Assembly (NCBI RefSeq): GCF_003726095.1
Contig: NZ_CP026031.1
Coordinates: forward strand, 620,001-684,000
From: Niallia circulans
Lineage (GTDB): Bacteria > Bacillota > Bacilli > Bacillales > Cytobacillaceae
DNA length: 64,000 bases
Direction: 5' to 3'
Positions 45,370-53,228 of the stretch are shown here, in pieces. Both the position numbers and the translations under genes were made by a program. Under the pieces are notes generated by a model. That model had not been told where the DNA came from and did not search any database. It saw only the letters and a list, made by a program, of their open reading frames with translations. Position 1 is the first letter of the stretch; each line of letters opens with the position of its first letter.

Positions 45370-45569
45370 TTTTATCTTCCAGGAATAAAGTAATCTCCCC
45401 TTTTATTTAGAGTAAAACTCATCACTTCTTTTATTCTTCCCTTTTTATTCCTTTGAATTAGTAAAAAAACTGATAATATTTCGCTAGAACTTAAAGTTTT
45501 TAACCGAGGAGATATAGTGACAAAAACCGTTAGAAATAGAGCAAATTTCTGATATTTTGATTACAGAAA

Positions 45570-45602
45570 GTGACAGAATTTCAAGAACAAGTACGTTATA
45601 CT
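45570..45602 (+). promoter_or_regulatory. spoIIG-type promoter (sigma-A with long spacer, Spo0A-dependent class)
   Basis: GTGACA and TATACT are separated by 21 bases, the abnormal long spacer known from the B. subtilis spoIIG promoter, which needs phosphorylated Spo0A to fire. Near-consensus Spo0A boxes (TTCGCTA 45480-45486; TGACAAA 45518-45524) lie upstream with one mismatch each. It is about 75 bases before spoIIGA, the only promoter-like pair in the gap 45370-45676. Confidence 0.65.
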
Positions 45603-45676
45603 TTTTCGTAACAGATTAGTAGAGAGAAGATTTACTTCTTTTGTTGCTTTTATGAAGGAGAGGAGGAATTACATGC

Positions 45677-46609
45677 TTGGCCATTTATTTAGATGTGATA
45701 TGGCTATTAAATTTTTTGTTTGACAGTTTATTACTATATTTAACAGGCATTCTATTAAAGAAAAAAATTATCCATTGGCGAATATTGCTTGGAGGGTTAA
45801 TTGGTTCCCTTATTATCCTTTTTTCGATAACGCCGCTTAGTCCCTATACTAATCATCCCATATCGAAACTTCTATTTTCTATCGTGATGGTAGCAATGGC
45901 TTTTGGATATAAGCGATTTCGTACCTATATCCAAGCATTAATGATATTTTACTTAGCTACTTTTTTAATTGGGGGAACTTTGATAGGTGCTCATTATTTT
46001 ATTCAGTTTGATTTCAATCTTTCTTCTTCTGTCCTTCTTGCAAGCATTAAAGGCTTTGGTGACCCGATAAGTTGGCTTTTTGTTTTGTTAGGATTTCCGA
46101 TTGCTTGGTACTTTTCGAGAAGAAATGTGGAAGGGATGGAAGTGACAAAGATTCAATATGAACAGATAATCGACGTTATTTTTCAAGTAGGGGGAAAAGA
46201 ATTTTCTATCAAGGGTTTGGTGGATAGTGGTAATCAAGTATATGATCCCATTTCCCGCCTTCCCGTAATGTTTGTATCTTTGAAAAATATAGAAAAGGAT
46301 ATGCCAGCAGAAATAATTCGTCTCACGGACCAGCCAGAAGCTATTATCTATGGCAGTCAACCAATCGCACCAGAATGGGAAAGCAAGATGCGAATTATTC
46401 CATATAAGGTAGTCGGCAAGGACCACCAGTTACTTATTGCTGTGAAACCAGATTCTTTGTTTTTAAAAAAAGAGCAGGAAGTAATTGCAGTGGAAAAGGG
46501 ATTAATCTCGTTTACCAATCAAGTTCTATCTGCTGAGGGCATATTTGATTGTATTGTTCATCCAAAAATGCTCTTAGGAAAAAAATCAATCGAAGAAAAA
46601 GTTAGTTAA
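45677..46609 (+). CDS. spoIIGA: Sigma-E processing peptidase SpoIIGA
   Basis: A 310-residue membrane aspartic protease. Five membrane helices occupy residues 1-155 ('YLDVIWLLNFLFDSLLLYL' first), and the C-terminal cytoplasmic domain carries the active-site aspartate in 'KGLVDSGNQVYDP' near 180. SpoIIGA cuts the N-terminal pro-peptide from pro-sigma-E after signalling from the forespore. Start is TTG 45677, ten bases from GGAGAGGAGG; an ATG four bases earlier is in another frame. Transcribed with sigE, 45 bases downstream. Confidence 0.94.
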   Translation: MAIYLDVIWLLNFLFDSLLLYLTGILLKKKIIHWRILLGGLIGSLIILFSITPLSPYTNHPISKLLFSIVMVAMAFGYKRFRTYIQALMIFYLATFLIGGTLIGAHYFIQFDFNLSSSVLLASIKGFGDPISWLFVLLGFPIAWYFSRRNVEGMEVTKIQYEQIIDVIFQVGGKEFSIKGLVDSGNQVYDPISRLPVMFVSLKNIEKDMPAEIIRLTDQPEAIIYGSQPIAPEWESKMRIIPYKVVGKDHQLLIAVKPDSLFLKKEQEVIAVEKGLISFTNQVLSAEGIFDCIVHPKMLLGKKSIEEKVS

Positions 46610-46654
46610 TATACTATACTCACGAAAATCATCGTTTAGAAGGAGGAAATGCAC

Positions 46655-47374
46655 ATGAGTAAATGGAAGCTTCGCTTATCTTATTATTGGTACAAATTAC
46701 TGATAAAACTTGGACTGAAAACAGACGAAGTATTTTATATTGGTGGAAGTGAAGCACTGCCTCCTCCGTTAACGAAAGAAGAAGAGGAAATCCTTTTAGA
46801 AAAACTTCCAAAAGGAGACCAAGCAGCTCGTTCGATGCTGATAGAGAGAAATTTACGCCTTGTTGTTTATATCGCAAGAAAGTTTGAAAATACTGGGATT
46901 AACATCGAAGATTTAATCAGCATTGGCACAATCGGATTAATTAAGGCGGTTAATACGTTTAATCCGGAAAAAAAAATAAAACTGGCCACATATGCTTCAA
47001 GATGTATTGAAAATGAAATTTTGATGTATTTGCGCAGAAATAATAAAATCCGTTCAGAGGTTTCATTTGATGAGCCGTTAAATATAGATTGGGATGGAAA
47101 TGAACTTCTTCTCTCCGATGTTATGGGCACAGAGGATGATATTATTACGAAAGATTTAGATGCAAGTGTAGATAAAAAGCTATTAGTAAAAGCACTTCAC
47201 CAATTGTCTAACAGAGAGAAACAAATCATGGAATTACGGTTTGGTTTAGGAACGGGAGAAGAAAAAACGCAAAAAGATGTAGCAGATATGCTTGGGATAT
47301 CCCAATCGTATATTTCTCGCTTAGAGAAAAGGATTATTAAAAGACTACAAAAAGAATTTAATAAAATGGTCTAA
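46655..47374 (+). CDS. sigE: RNA polymerase sporulation sigma factor sigma-E (precursor)
   Basis: A 239-residue sigma-70 family protein, identical in length to B. subtilis pro-sigma-E. The first 27 or so residues ('[20 protein letters not shown]') are the pro-peptide, with the processing site near 'EVFYIGG'. Region 2 is '[20 protein letters not shown]' and '[20 protein letters not shown]'; region 4 is '[20 protein letters not shown]'. It is active in the mother cell after cleavage by SpoIIGA. ATG 46655 is chosen over 46649 because AGGAGG is then eight bases away. Confidence 0.97.
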   Translation: MSKWKLRLSYYWYKLLIKLGLKTDEVFYIGGSEALPPPLTKEEEEILLEKLPKGDQAARSMLIERNLRLVVYIARKFENTGINIEDLISIGTIGLIKAVNTFNPEKKIKLATYASRCIENEILMYLRRNNKIRSEVSFDEPLNIDWDGNELLLSDVMGTEDDIITKDLDASVDKKLLVKALHQLSNREKQIMELRFGLGTGEEKTQKDVADMLGISQSYISRLEKRIIKRLQKEFNKMV

Positions 47375-47460
47375 AAAATTTTTTCGTTCGGAAAGCCTTG
47401 TCCCACATAAATTGAGTTGAAATTAGCGTAAATTGGAAATTTAACAAAAATTCATCCCAT

Positions 47461-47489
47461 GCATATTTTTCCTTCTCGGGGAGATACTG
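47461..47489 (+). promoter_or_regulatory. Sigma-F type promoter of sigG
   Basis: GCATA (-35), a 14-base spacer and GGAGATACTG (-10; consensus GGNNANANTW, all but the last base), 37 bases before the sigG start. sigG is known to be switched on in the forespore by sigma-F. Spacing equals that of the csfG-like promoter. Confidence 0.7.
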
Positions 47490-47526
47490 TTTTTTGTACA
47501 GCAGCTCCTGTGAGGAGGGAAATAGA

Positions 47527-48306
47527 TTGACTCGAAATAAAGTAGAAATTTGCGGTGTGGATACATCAAAGCTTCCAGTATTAAAAAATGAAGAAATGAG
47601 ATTGCTCTTCAAGCAAATGCATGAGGGAGATACATCCGCAAGAGAAAGTCTCGTAAATGGGAATCTCCGCCTCGTACTAAGTGTGATACAACGATTTAAT
47701 AATCGAGGAGAATTCGTGGATGACTTATTTCAAGTGGGTTGTATTGGTCTAATGAAATCTATCGATAATTTTGATTTAAGTCAAAATGTTAAGTTTTCCA
47801 CCTATGCTGTTCCGATGATTATTGGAGAGATTCGTCGTTATTTACGCGACAATAATCCAATTAGGGTTTCCAGATCTCTGAGAGACATTGCTTATAAGGC
47901 ATTACAGGTCAGAGAAAGGTTGATGAATAAAACATCAAAAGAACCAACAGCTGAGGAAATTGCCAAAGAGTTAGACATTCCACATGAAGATATTGTCTTT
48001 GCATTAGATGCTATTCAAGATCCAGTATCGCTTTTTGAACCAATCTATAATGATGGTGGAGATCCGATTTATGTAATGGATCAATTAAGTGATGAAAAGA
48101 ATAAGGATATACAGTGGGTGGAAGAATTAGCATTAAAAGAAGGAATGCGCCGATTAAATGATCGAGAAAAGTTGATATTGCGAAAGCGGTTTTTTCAAGG
48201 GAAAACACAAATGGAAGTGGCAGATGAGATCGGCATCTCACAAGCGCAAGTCTCAAGATTGGAAAAAGCTGCTATTAAACAAATGAATAAAAACATTCAA
48301 AGCTAA
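47527..48306 (+). CDS. sigG: RNA polymerase sporulation sigma factor sigma-G
   Basis: A 259-residue sigma factor, one residue shorter than B. subtilis sigma-G. The N-terminus 'TRNKVEICGVDTSKLPVLK' is the anti-sigma-binding part typical of sigma-G; 'NGNLRLVLSVIQRFNNRGE' and 'DNFDLSQNVKFSTYAVPMII' are region 2, and 'MEVADEIGISQAQVSRLEKA' is region 4. It directs late forespore genes. TTG 47527 follows GAGGAGGGA by six bases; a longer frame from 47494 lacks a ribosome site. ylmA and ylmC, which follow in B. subtilis, are absent. Confidence 0.97.
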   Translation: MTRNKVEICGVDTSKLPVLKNEEMRLLFKQMHEGDTSARESLVNGNLRLVLSVIQRFNNRGEFVDDLFQVGCIGLMKSIDNFDLSQNVKFSTYAVPMIIGEIRRYLRDNNPIRVSRSLRDIAYKALQVRERLMNKTSKEPTAEEIAKELDIPHEDIVFALDAIQDPVSLFEPIYNDGGDPIYVMDQLSDEKNKDIQWVEELALKEGMRRLNDREKLILRKRFFQGKTQMEVADEIGISQAQVSRLEKAAIKQMNKNIQS

Positions 48307-48320
48307 ATAGGAATAAAACA

Positions 48321-48367
48321 GGTTAGACTTCTTAAAGTAGGTACTTTAATGATTGTCTAGCCTTTTC
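48321..48367 (+). terminator. Terminator of sigG
   Basis: GGTTAGAC...GTCTAGCC outer stem with inner TAAAGTA/TACTTTA stem and TTTTCT tail. Confidence 0.8.
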
Positions 48368-48517
48368 TATTGGTAAAAAGGGAGAGGAATGGCAGGTTAG
48401 AAAAGAGCGAGTTTCGAATTTCATAAAATGCAACCTTATTTCTACAGAAAAATATGTTTTTCTGTGACCAATGACAGCTCTATATGGTAAACTAAAACAA
48501 AAAGATGGGGTTAGATA

Positions 48518-49342
48518 ATGGAACCTTTTATTTTAAGAAATAAGCAGTTTTTCAATCTTGATTTATGGGAGCAGCAGTTTCCGAATCTAATAGCTGGTTT
48601 CACAACAAAAAATGGTGGGAAAAGTAAAGGCGATTATGCAAGTTTAAATATGGCGTTTCATGTAAATGATCAAAAGGATACAGTGGTTGCAAACCGTAAG
48701 GAACTAGCACAAAAATTATCTTTCCCATTAGAGCAATGGGTTGGTGCTGTGCAAACACATCAAGTTAATATTGTGGAAGTAACACAAGCACATTTAGGTA
48801 TGGGTGCAAGCGATTATGATAGTGCGTTAAAAGATACGGATGGTTTGTTTACTTTTGAAAAAAATATATTATTAACTTTATGTTTTGCAGATTGTGTTCC
48901 TTTATATTTCATTCATCCAGCTACAAAAGCAGTAGGTATCGCTCATGCTGGATGGCAAGGAACCGTAAAAGGCATTGCCGGGGAAATGATGAAAGTTTTT
49001 GCTTCTCATAAGATACCAAGAGAAGAAGTGCTCGCCATTGTTGGTCCTTCTATCTCAGAGCGCCATTATGTCGTGGATGATCGTGTTATTAATGAAATAG
49101 AAAAGGCAATACAATCAGAACACAAGCCATTTACGACTATTTCTCCAGGACAATACAGACTGAATTTACAAGAAGCAAATAAGCAGATATTGTTAGAAAG
49201 TGGTATGCTCGAAAGTAATATTCATCTAACCGACTATTGTACTTACGAAGATGATGCATATTTTTTCTCTCACAGAAGAGATAAAGGGAACACTGGGAGA
49301 ATGATGAGTTATATTGGATGGAGAGAGGAAGACGAAAATTAA
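48518..49342 (+). CDS. pgeF: Peptidoglycan editing factor PgeF (YlmD; laccase-domain protein)
   Basis: A 274-residue protein of the multicopper polyphenol oxidase/PgeF family. The metal-binding His-Cys-His set is visible at 'VQTHQVNIVEV' near 84, 'LCFADCVPLYF' near 125 and 'GIAHAGWQGTVKG' near 145. Family proteins remove misincorporated peptidoglycan precursors or act on purine nucleosides; the physiological substrate in Bacillus is not settled. ATG 48518 follows a GGGG-rich ribosome site. Next gene starts directly after its stop, forming the ylmDE-sepF operon. Confidence 0.88.
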   Translation: MEPFILRNKQFFNLDLWEQQFPNLIAGFTTKNGGKSKGDYASLNMAFHVNDQKDTVVANRKELAQKLSFPLEQWVGAVQTHQVNIVEVTQAHLGMGASDYDSALKDTDGLFTFEKNILLTLCFADCVPLYFIHPATKAVGIAHAGWQGTVKGIAGEMMKVFASHKIPREEVLAIVGPSISERHYVVDDRVINEIEKAIQSEHKPFTTISPGQYRLNLQEANKQILLESGMLESNIHLTDYCTYEDDAYFFSHRRDKGNTGRMMSYIGWREEDEN

Positions 49343-50020
49343 ATGTTAGTGAAAGATAATCTTAATGGAATAAAACAAGAAATAGTAGCAGCATGTAAAA
49401 AAGTGAATCGTCAGCCAGAAGAGGTTACGATAATTGCTGTCACAAAATATGTTACAATAGAGCGAGCAAAAGAAGCACTCGATGCTGGCATTGTTCATTT
49501 AGGAGAAAATCGTGAAGAAGGATTATTAGCAAAATATGATGTTCTTCAAGACAAGCCTATATGGCATTTTATCGGATCATTGCAGACGAGAAAAGTAAAA
49601 GGTATTATAGATTATGTAGACTATATTCACTCATTGGATCGACTTTCTCTAGCAAAAGAAATACATAAAAGAGCGAATCGAACCATAAAGTGTTTTGTAC
49701 AGGTTAATGTTTCCAATGAAGAGTCAAAGCATGGAATGAAGCCAGAGGAAGTTATCGATTTTGTTAAACAGTTGTCCGAATATCCTCATATTCAGGTAGT
49801 TGGATTAATGACGATGGCACCATTTACAGATGATAAAGAATTCTTGCGTGAGTGCTTTCAGAATTTAAAAAGCATTCAAGAAGATGTTAAAGGACTACAA
49901 TTACCATATGCTCCATGTACAGAGCTTTCTATGGGAATGTCAAATGATTATTCTATTGCGATCGAAGAGGGAGCAACGATGATAAGAATTGGAACTGCTT
50001 TAGTAGGAAGCGAGAATTAG
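49343..50020 (+). CDS. ylmE: Pyridoxal-phosphate homeostasis protein YlmE (YggS family)
   Basis: A 225-residue single-domain TIM-barrel PLP-binding protein, like the N-terminal domain of alanine racemase. The Schiff-base lysine is in '[17 protein letters not shown]' near residue 35; '[12 protein letters not shown]' near 51 and '[20 protein letters not shown]' near 190 bind the cofactor phosphate. The family controls free PLP and amino-acid balance. No gap to pgeF and 12 bases to sepF, so the genes are co-transcribed. Confidence 0.92.
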   Translation: MLVKDNLNGIKQEIVAACKKVNRQPEEVTIIAVTKYVTIERAKEALDAGIVHLGENREEGLLAKYDVLQDKPIWHFIGSLQTRKVKGIIDYVDYIHSLDRLSLAKEIHKRANRTIKCFVQVNVSNEESKHGMKPEEVIDFVKQLSEYPHIQVVGLMTMAPFTDDKEFLRECFQNLKSIQEDVKGLQLPYAPCTELSMGMSNDYSIAIEEGATMIRIGTALVGSEN

Positions 50021-50032
50021 GAGGCAAGTGAA

Positions 50033-50530
50033 ATGAGCATAAAATCAAAAATTAAAACGTTTTTCTTTTTAGAAGATGAAGATTATGAAGAAGAGCAAGT
50101 AAACTATCAAGAAGAACCAAGCGAGCCGGCAAGGAATTATAAGCAGCCTGTACAGCATACTCACAGTCAGCATAACCATAACCATCATATTCAGCAGCAA
50201 CAACCGAAAAACAGTCAAAATGTTGTGAGTTTACAAAGTGTACAGAAGTCATCGAAGGTATTTTTAGTGGAACCTCGTGTGTACGCAGAAGCACAAGATA
50301 TTGCTGATCAATTAAAAAATCGTCGTGCAGTTGTTGTGAATTTACAGCGCATCGAAAAAGACCAAGGAAAGCGTATAATTGACTTCCTAAGTGGCACTGT
50401 TTATGCTATCGGTGGCGATATCCAGAAAATCGGTACGGATATATTCTTATGTACACCAGATAACGTAGAAGTTTCCGGGAATATCTCGCAAATCCTGCAA
50501 GATGCAGAATACGAAAATACGAGGTGGTAA
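50033..50530 (+). CDS. sepF: Cell division protein SepF
   Basis: A 165-residue protein: N-terminal amphipathic membrane-binding segment ('[14 protein letters not shown]'), a low-complexity His/Gln-rich linker (residues 25-65, including HNHNHH) and a C-terminal FtsZ-binding domain (75-160, '[20 protein letters not shown]', '[19 protein letters not shown]'). SepF bundles FtsZ filaments and tethers them to the membrane, partly redundant with FtsA. The His-rich linker is notable but such linkers vary between species. AGGAGG precedes the ATG. Confidence 0.95.
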   Translation: MSIKSKIKTFFFLEDEDYEEEQVNYQEEPSEPARNYKQPVQHTHSQHNHNHHIQQQQPKNSQNVVSLQSVQKSSKVFLVEPRVYAEAQDIADQLKNRRAVVVNLQRIEKDQGKRIIDFLSGTVYAIGGDIQKIGTDIFLCTPDNVEVSGNISQILQDAEYENTRW

Positions 50531-50536
50531 AATCGA

Positions 50537-50797
50537 ATGACGTTCATTATAAGTATTTTAGCTAATGCTTTAACCATATATTCTTACGCGCTTATTGTAT
50601 ATATATTAATGTCATGGATTCCGAATGCTCGCGAAACATCTATAGGTGTTTTTCTGGCAAAAATCTGTGAACCATATTTAGAGATGTTTAGAAGATTTAT
50701 TCCGCCTCTTGGCATGATCGATATTTCGCCAATTGTTGCAATCTTCGTATTGAATCTAGCAGGAAGAGGGATTGGACAATTATTTTATTGGTTCTAA
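50537..50797 (+). CDS. ylmG: YggT family membrane protein YlmG
   Basis: An 86-residue protein with two membrane segments (about 5-25 and 62-82) and the YggT pattern '[13 protein letters not shown]...[20 protein letters not shown]...DISPIVA'. Relatives affect division or membrane protein distribution; function is not settled. It follows sepF by 6 bases, and then the operon is interrupted by a 567-base gap. Confidence 0.9.
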   Translation: MTFIISILANALTIYSYALIVYILMSWIPNARETSIGVFLAKICEPYLEMFRRFIPPLGMIDISPIVAIFVLNLAGRGIGQLFYWF

Positions 50798-50901
50798 GTA
50801 ATTTTATAAAGGTCTATACTGAACAAAGGTAGAAAGAGGCAGGGACAATACAAAATATATAATGCATAAAGACGAACAATCTCTAATTAAGTAGTAAAAC
50901 C

Positions 50902-51045
50902 AATTCGTTCCATTGCGCTACAGACCCACGATGCGCCGGGGAGCAACCTAAGTCTCCTCGGCTAAAGCCTGTGGGGTCTTAGGTTTTGCTCTACTTCCCG
51001 CAGGAGTCGAGGGTCCTCCGCTCCATTCCACTCCGTTTTTAAAGG
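50902..51045. repeat. Dispersed palindromic repeat, copy 2 (subfamily with CCCGCAGGAGTC)
   Basis: Elements GCGCCGGGGAGCAACCTAAG, CTCCTCGGCTAAAGCC, TGTGGGGTCTTAGG, CTTCCCGCAGGAGTC and CCGCTCCATTCCACTCCG occur in order. It is GC-rich within an AT-rich gap. It is a different subfamily from copies 1 and 3. Confidence 0.75.
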
Positions 51046-51104
51046 TTGTTTCGTTCCATTATTTTTTTTAAAAGAAAATATAATTATTAGGAAAAACGGA
51101 GCAG

Positions 51105-51230
51105 ATTGAATACATGTAGACTCCTATGGGATCTGCGAGAAAGTCCGAGACCCTGCAGGCGAAGCCGAAGCGGCTCGGCGCTCGCCCCATGGAAAGCGAA
51201 GTGTATTCAGTCTGCGGTGACTAACCATAA
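51105..51230. repeat. Dispersed palindromic repeat, copy 3 (inverted relative to copy 1)
   Basis: ACTCCTATGGGATCTGCGAG, AAGTCCGAGACCCTGCAGGC, GAAGCGGCTCGGCGCTCG and CCCCATGGAAAGCGAA are the reverse complement of the parts of copy 1 (23957-24085), with few mismatches. The pair of opposed repeats fills the 50798-51364 gap between ylmG and ylmH; nothing else is seen there. Confidence 0.8.
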
Positions 51231-51364
51231 AACCCATTCAGAATGAAAATAACAAACAATTATACGAGAATTTGATTAGCATCTCCATATAATTGTTCGG
51301 ATTTATATTTGGTTGGAATACTTTTGTCCCAGCCCTTTTTCTATGCCAAAAAGGAGTTACAAAG

Positions 51365-52138
51365 ATGTCAATTTATCAACATTTTCGTCCAGAAGAAAGA
51401 GAATTTATCGATCAAGTGCAAAATTGGCGAAATTATGTCGCGGATACTTATGCGCCGAAATTGACTGATTTTTTGGATCCGCGTGAACAAAAAGTCCTTA
51501 GGATGATTATCGGAGAAAATCAGGAAGTAAAATATGCATTTTTTGGCGGACATGAACAGGCGGAAAGAAAACGAGCTATCCTTTACCCTGAATATTATCA
51601 ACCGATGGAAGCAGATTTTAATTTAGCCTTATTAGAAGTGAATTATCCCAAGAAATTTGTTACGATAGAGCATCCTCATGTTTTAGGAAGTTTAATGTCG
51701 CTTGGATTAAATAGAAGTAAATTCGGAGATATATTCGTTCTTGACGGGGATATTCAAGTTGTCGTTGCTGGTGAAGTTGAGGATTATGTAAGACTTCAAC
51801 TTGATTCTATCGGAAAAGCAAAGGTAACACTTGCTGCTGTACCTTTAGAAAAAATAATTTTAACAGAGGAACACTGGACAGAGATGACTACGACTATTAC
51901 GTCGCTTCGACTTGATGCGATTCTTGCTGCTATTTATAATTTTTCAAGAGAAAAAGCAAAAAACTATATCACCCAAGGCTTAGTAAAAGTTAACTTTACT
52001 TTAAATGAAAACGTCGCTTTTATGTGTGAAGAAGGGGATGTATTCTCAGTGCGCGGAGAAGGCAGAGCGACGATTAAATCGATTGAAGGCAAAACAAAAA
52101 AAGATAAATGGAGGATTGTAGTAGGTAAATTGAAGTAG
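51365..52138 (+). CDS. ylmH: S4-domain RNA-binding protein YlmH
   Basis: A 257-residue protein. The N-terminal part (1-175) is a YlmH-type domain ('YQHFRPEEREFIDQVQNW', 'PLEKIILTEEHWTEMTTTI') and residues 180-245 are an S4 RNA-binding domain ('LRLDAILAAIYNFSREKAK', 'GLVKVNFTLNENVAFMCEEG'). It is implicated in ribosome-associated quality control in B. subtilis, by recalled literature. ATG 51365 follows AAGGAG by eight bases; the longer frame from 51293 lacks a ribosome site. Confidence 0.9.
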   Translation: MSIYQHFRPEEREFIDQVQNWRNYVADTYAPKLTDFLDPREQKVLRMIIGENQEVKYAFFGGHEQAERKRAILYPEYYQPMEADFNLALLEVNYPKKFVTIEHPHVLGSLMSLGLNRSKFGDIFVLDGDIQVVVAGEVEDYVRLQLDSIGKAKVTLAAVPLEKIILTEEHWTEMTTTITSLRLDAILAAIYNFSREKAKNYITQGLVKVNFTLNENVAFMCEEGDVFSVRGEGRATIKSIEGKTKKDKWRIVVGKLK

Positions 52139-52340
52139 AGAATCGAAAATGAAGGAATTCCCAGAATTTCTATTTCAGACAAAAAACATAGTTTTTTTAT
52201 TGTATATATATGATACAATATTTTTTAGCAGCATTATTTTTCATGTTTCTTCTTATTTTTTAAAAATAATGCAGGAAATCCGATAATACTGTCGAAATAA
52301 GGATGATACATAAAGAAATTGAAGTTTGGGAGGTGGCTTT

Positions 52341-52838
52341 ATGCCATTAACGCCGTTAGATATTCATAACAAGGAATTTGCCAAAGGCTTCCGTGGTTAT
52401 GATGAAGATGAAGTAAATGAATTTCTTGATCAGGTAATTAAAGATTATGAAAATATTATCCGCGAGAAAAAAGAACTGGAAGAAAGATTAAACGAGTTAA
52501 CTGACCGTATCGGCCACTATAATAATATTGAAGAAACATTAAATAAATCAATTGTTGTAGCACAAGAGGCTGCTGAGGAAGTTAAACGTAATGCACAAAA
52601 AGAAGCAAAACTAATTATTAAAGAAGCGGAAAAGAATGCAGATCGAATTGTGAACGAATCACTATCAAAGGCGAGAAAGATCGCGCTTGAAATTGAAGAA
52701 TTGAAAAAGCAGTCAAAAGTGTTCCGTACACGTTTCAAAATGTTGATTGAAGCACAATTAGATATGTTAAACAACGATGATTGGGATCATTTATTAGAAT
52801 ATGAATTAGATGCATCAGAGTTAAATTCCACAAAATAA
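52341..52838 (+). CDS. divIVA: Cell division initiation / pole-targeting protein DivIVA
   Basis: A 165-residue coiled-coil protein. The N-terminal lipid-binding domain (1-60, 'PLTPLDIHNKEFAKGFRGYD', 'VNEFLDQVIKDYENII') is followed by a long coiled coil (65-155). DivIVA senses negatively curved membrane at poles and septa, places MinCD through MinJ and anchors the chromosome via RacA in sporulation. ATG 52341 follows GGGAGGTGG. Length matches B. subtilis. A TGTCGAA 7-mer, the exact Spo0A box, is found at 52290-52296 upstream. Confidence 0.95.
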   Translation: MPLTPLDIHNKEFAKGFRGYDEDEVNEFLDQVIKDYENIIREKKELEERLNELTDRIGHYNNIEETLNKSIVVAQEAAEEVKRNAQKEAKLIIKEAEKNADRIVNESLSKARKIALEIEELKKQSKVFRTRFKMLIEAQLDMLNNDDWDHLLEYELDASELNSTK

Positions 52839-52849
52839 AGACCATAGTC

Positions 52850-52878
52850 TTGACGATAAGGTAGAATTGCAATATAAT
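52850..52878 (+). promoter_or_regulatory. Sigma-A promoter of the ileS T-box leader
   Basis: TTGACG, a 17-base spacer and TATAAT, directly after divIVA and before the T-box leader. Confidence 0.85.
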
Positions 52879-52884
52879 TTTTCA

Positions 52885-53152
52885 CAAATATATATTCATG
52901 TAGCGTTGATAGGGATAGTAGATTGTCAAAAACTTATGAAAAGCGAATCAGGGATGGTGTAAGCCTGATATAAGTTGGCAATTGAAAATCACCCTGGAGT
53001 CTTTTTCTGAAAAGTTAAGTAAGAAAAAGCGGTTCATTGCCGTTAAAAAATGTCTAAGTGGATAAAAGTTATTTTTATCTATAAGGGTGGTACCGCGGGA
53101 ACCTAATGGAAAAACCTTCTCGTCCCTTTCGTGGGGATGAGAAGGTTTTTTG
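52885..53152 (+). promoter_or_regulatory. Isoleucine-specific T-box riboswitch of ileS
   Basis: The T-box core AGGGTGGTACCGCG is exact at 53084-53097 and is followed by an attenuator terminator (AAAACCTTCTCGTCC / GGGATGAGAAGGTTTT, 53111-53152). Upstream is a Stem I region with the specifier triplet most likely ATC at 52988-52990 (isoleucine), inside GAAAATCACC. Uncharged tRNA-Ile binding would favour the antiterminator and switch on ileS. Confidence 0.9.
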
Positions 53153-53228
53153 CTGTCTATACTGAATTAGAGAATATTGGTTAGATGGAAGTATACATGA
53201 AAAAAGAGAATTAAGTTGGAGGAAGAAA

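Noticed and set aside
45673..45720. Frameshift at the spoIIGA start (ATG at 45673 out of frame)
   Set aside because: TTG 45677 is in frame with the whole protein, has a usable ribosome site, and the protein begins as in other SpoIIGA proteins.
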